A stretch of DNA of 64,000 nt, from contig JANYHE010000024.1 in assembly GCA_025359215.1 (NCBI GenBank), positions 1-64,000 on the forward strand. The letters run 5' to 3'. Below the pieces are notes generated by a model. It was not told where the DNA came from. It saw nothing but the letters and a program-made list of their open reading frames with translations, and did not search any database. Below, in pieces: positions 63,381 through 64,000 of this stretch (the stretch's first letter is position 1; each line of letters starts with the position of its first letter). The position numbers and the translations under genes are program-made. This DNA is from Hyphomicrobiales bacterium. GTDB lineage: Bacteria; Pseudomonadota; Alphaproteobacteria; Rhizobiales; Aestuariivirgaceae.

Positions 63381-63402
63381 GGGTTGTGATTCGTCACAAC
63401 CC
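63381..63402. other. Nine-base-pair stem with TTCG loop after ahcY
   Basis: GGGTTGTGA (63381-63389) pairs perfectly with TCACAACCC (63394-63402) around TTCG, a very stable tetraloop. No T-run follows on either strand. It lies between ahcY and the next gene, 24 bases before the latter's start, and may stabilize the ahcY 3' end or affect translation of the next gene. Confidence 0.6.
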
Positions 63403-63425
63403 AAACGGCTGGCGGAGAAAGAACA

Positions 63426-64000
63426 TTGCAATTGAGAGGCAAAAAAATCAGTACTGCGTTTAAGCACGCTGCGCTGTTAAGTTTGTCTCCTTTTTTATGG
63501 GTAGAACCCGCTAATGCCCTAAGCTTGCCCACTGAATCTGGTAGTATGTTAGGAATTGTAGGCCTTCTCCTATCAGGAGGCATTCTGGCCGCAGCAATTT
63601 ACCGAACCCGCAAACTTTACACTTCTGAATTTAGGGCCAGAGCCCGCGTTGGCGAACTGGAACATCTTCTGAATGAAGCTGACGCCACAATTTATTCAGA
63701 ACCACAATTGATAATCACATGGCGCGGTTTAGGTGATGTTCCCGCTCGTCTCACCGGCACCATGCATGGTTCCGTGAAAATGCCCAGTACTTTGGCGGAG
63801 CTTATAAAGTTTGATTTGTGGTTGGAACGAGATTCTGCAGCTATTTTATCAGACAGCCTTAAAGTACTCCGCCAATCTGGGAACCCTTTTAACCTTGGTG
63901 TAAAAACCAAATCAGGCGATCTTCTCGAAGCTGATGGAAGGGCTGCTGGCGGTCTTGCTATATTGAGGTTCAGGCCCTTGGCAGGTGAGCGCCGTCAAGC
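63426..64000 (+). CDS. N-terminus of a membrane protein, probably a PAS-domain sensor kinase (partial)
   Basis: From a TTG at 63426, with GGAGA (63414-63418) seven bases upstream, a frame stays open for 191 codons to the window edge. Residues 1-30 look like a signal or first helix (STAFKHAALLSLSPFLW), a second helix follows at about 40-60 (SGSMLGIVGLLLSGGILAAAIY), then a cytoplasmic part (RARVGELEHLLNEADATIYSEPQLIITWRGLG) that resembles the PAS-like entry of large rhizobial histidine kinases encoded next to ahcY. No kinase motif is reached, so the type is a context-based guess. Confidence 0.6.
   Translation, partial: MQLRGKKISTAFKHAALLSLSPFLWVEPANALSLPTESGSMLGIVGLLLSGGILAAAIYRTRKLYTSEFRARARVGELEHLLNEADATIYSEPQLIITWRGLGDVPARLTGTMHGSVKMPSTLAELIKFDLWLERDSAAILSDSLKVLRQSGNPFNLGVKTKSGDLLEADGRAAGGLAILRFRPLAGERRQ

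Overview
The window reads as chromosomal DNA of an alphaproteobacterium of the Hyphomicrobiales (Rhizobiales) type with moderate GC. The evidence is the gene order around the replication origin (parB-parA-rsmG-mnmG-mnmE-rho-hemJ-hemE | maf-aroE-coaE-dnaQ-secB), the rhizobial form of the C-P lyase cluster, betaine-lipid genes btaAB, and the lolA/xthA/OmpR-type regulator neighbourhood of ftsK. Nothing identifies a species.

Left edge (1-788): the first 86 bases are the start of a minus-strand gene that leaves the window and resembles the N-terminus of rhizobial VirD2-like relaxases. About 650 bases without a gene follow; they hold a perfect 17-bp inverted repeat and, at their right end, a Rho-independent terminator.

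Phosphate-starvation island (789-29440): nearly every transcription unit here concerns phosphorus, and sequences resembling the PhoB (PHO) box, 7-bp CTGTCAT-type repeats at 11-bp pitch, can be seen in front of most of them. In order: an AfuA-type ABC importer with an alkaline-phosphatase-superfamily phosphodiesterase; UDP-glucose dehydrogenase; a C-P lyase cluster (hexapeptide transferase, phnGHIJKL, phnCDE, a DUF1045 2H-phosphoesterase, phnM, phnN); a sugar-phosphate isomerase-like TIM barrel; a small secreted protein; the ugpBAEC glycerol-3-phosphate importer; an unknown 131-aa protein; membrane-lipid replacement genes (a processive-type glycosyltransferase, PlcP-like phospholipase C, btaA, btaB); and an aquaporin plus arsenate reductase pair. 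Together they would import and cleave organophosphates and phosphonates, recycle phospholipid phosphate while replacing phospholipids with glycolipids and betaine lipids, and handle arsenate, which enters as a phosphate mimic.

Housekeeping block (29441-55321): tRNA-Gly(GCC), a prolyl-tRNA editing protein, a CnoX-like thioredoxin, a Lon-substrate-domain protein, Trm112, a DUF971 protein, a ubiquinone-type hydroxylase, glnK-amtB behind a sigma-54-like promoter, ftsK, lolA, xthA, a cyclic-nucleotide-binding protein, an OmpR-family regulator, an L,D-transpeptidase, a YggS-type PLP protein, leuS-lptE-holA, then on the minus strand parB, parA, rsmG, mnmG, mnmE, rho, hemJ and hemE. Three parS-like sites lie within 2 kb around mnmG.

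Origin and right arm (55322-64000): the AT-rich gap between divergent hemE and maf carries a perfect DnaA box and is the likely chromosomal origin. To its right come maf-aroE-coaE-dnaQ, secB (minus strand), a Tim44-domain protein, mltA, an Smr-domain protein, a small XRE regulator, ahcY behind a 16-bp palindrome, and the start of a membrane protein cut by the window edge. All identifications are from reading the sequence; no database search was run.
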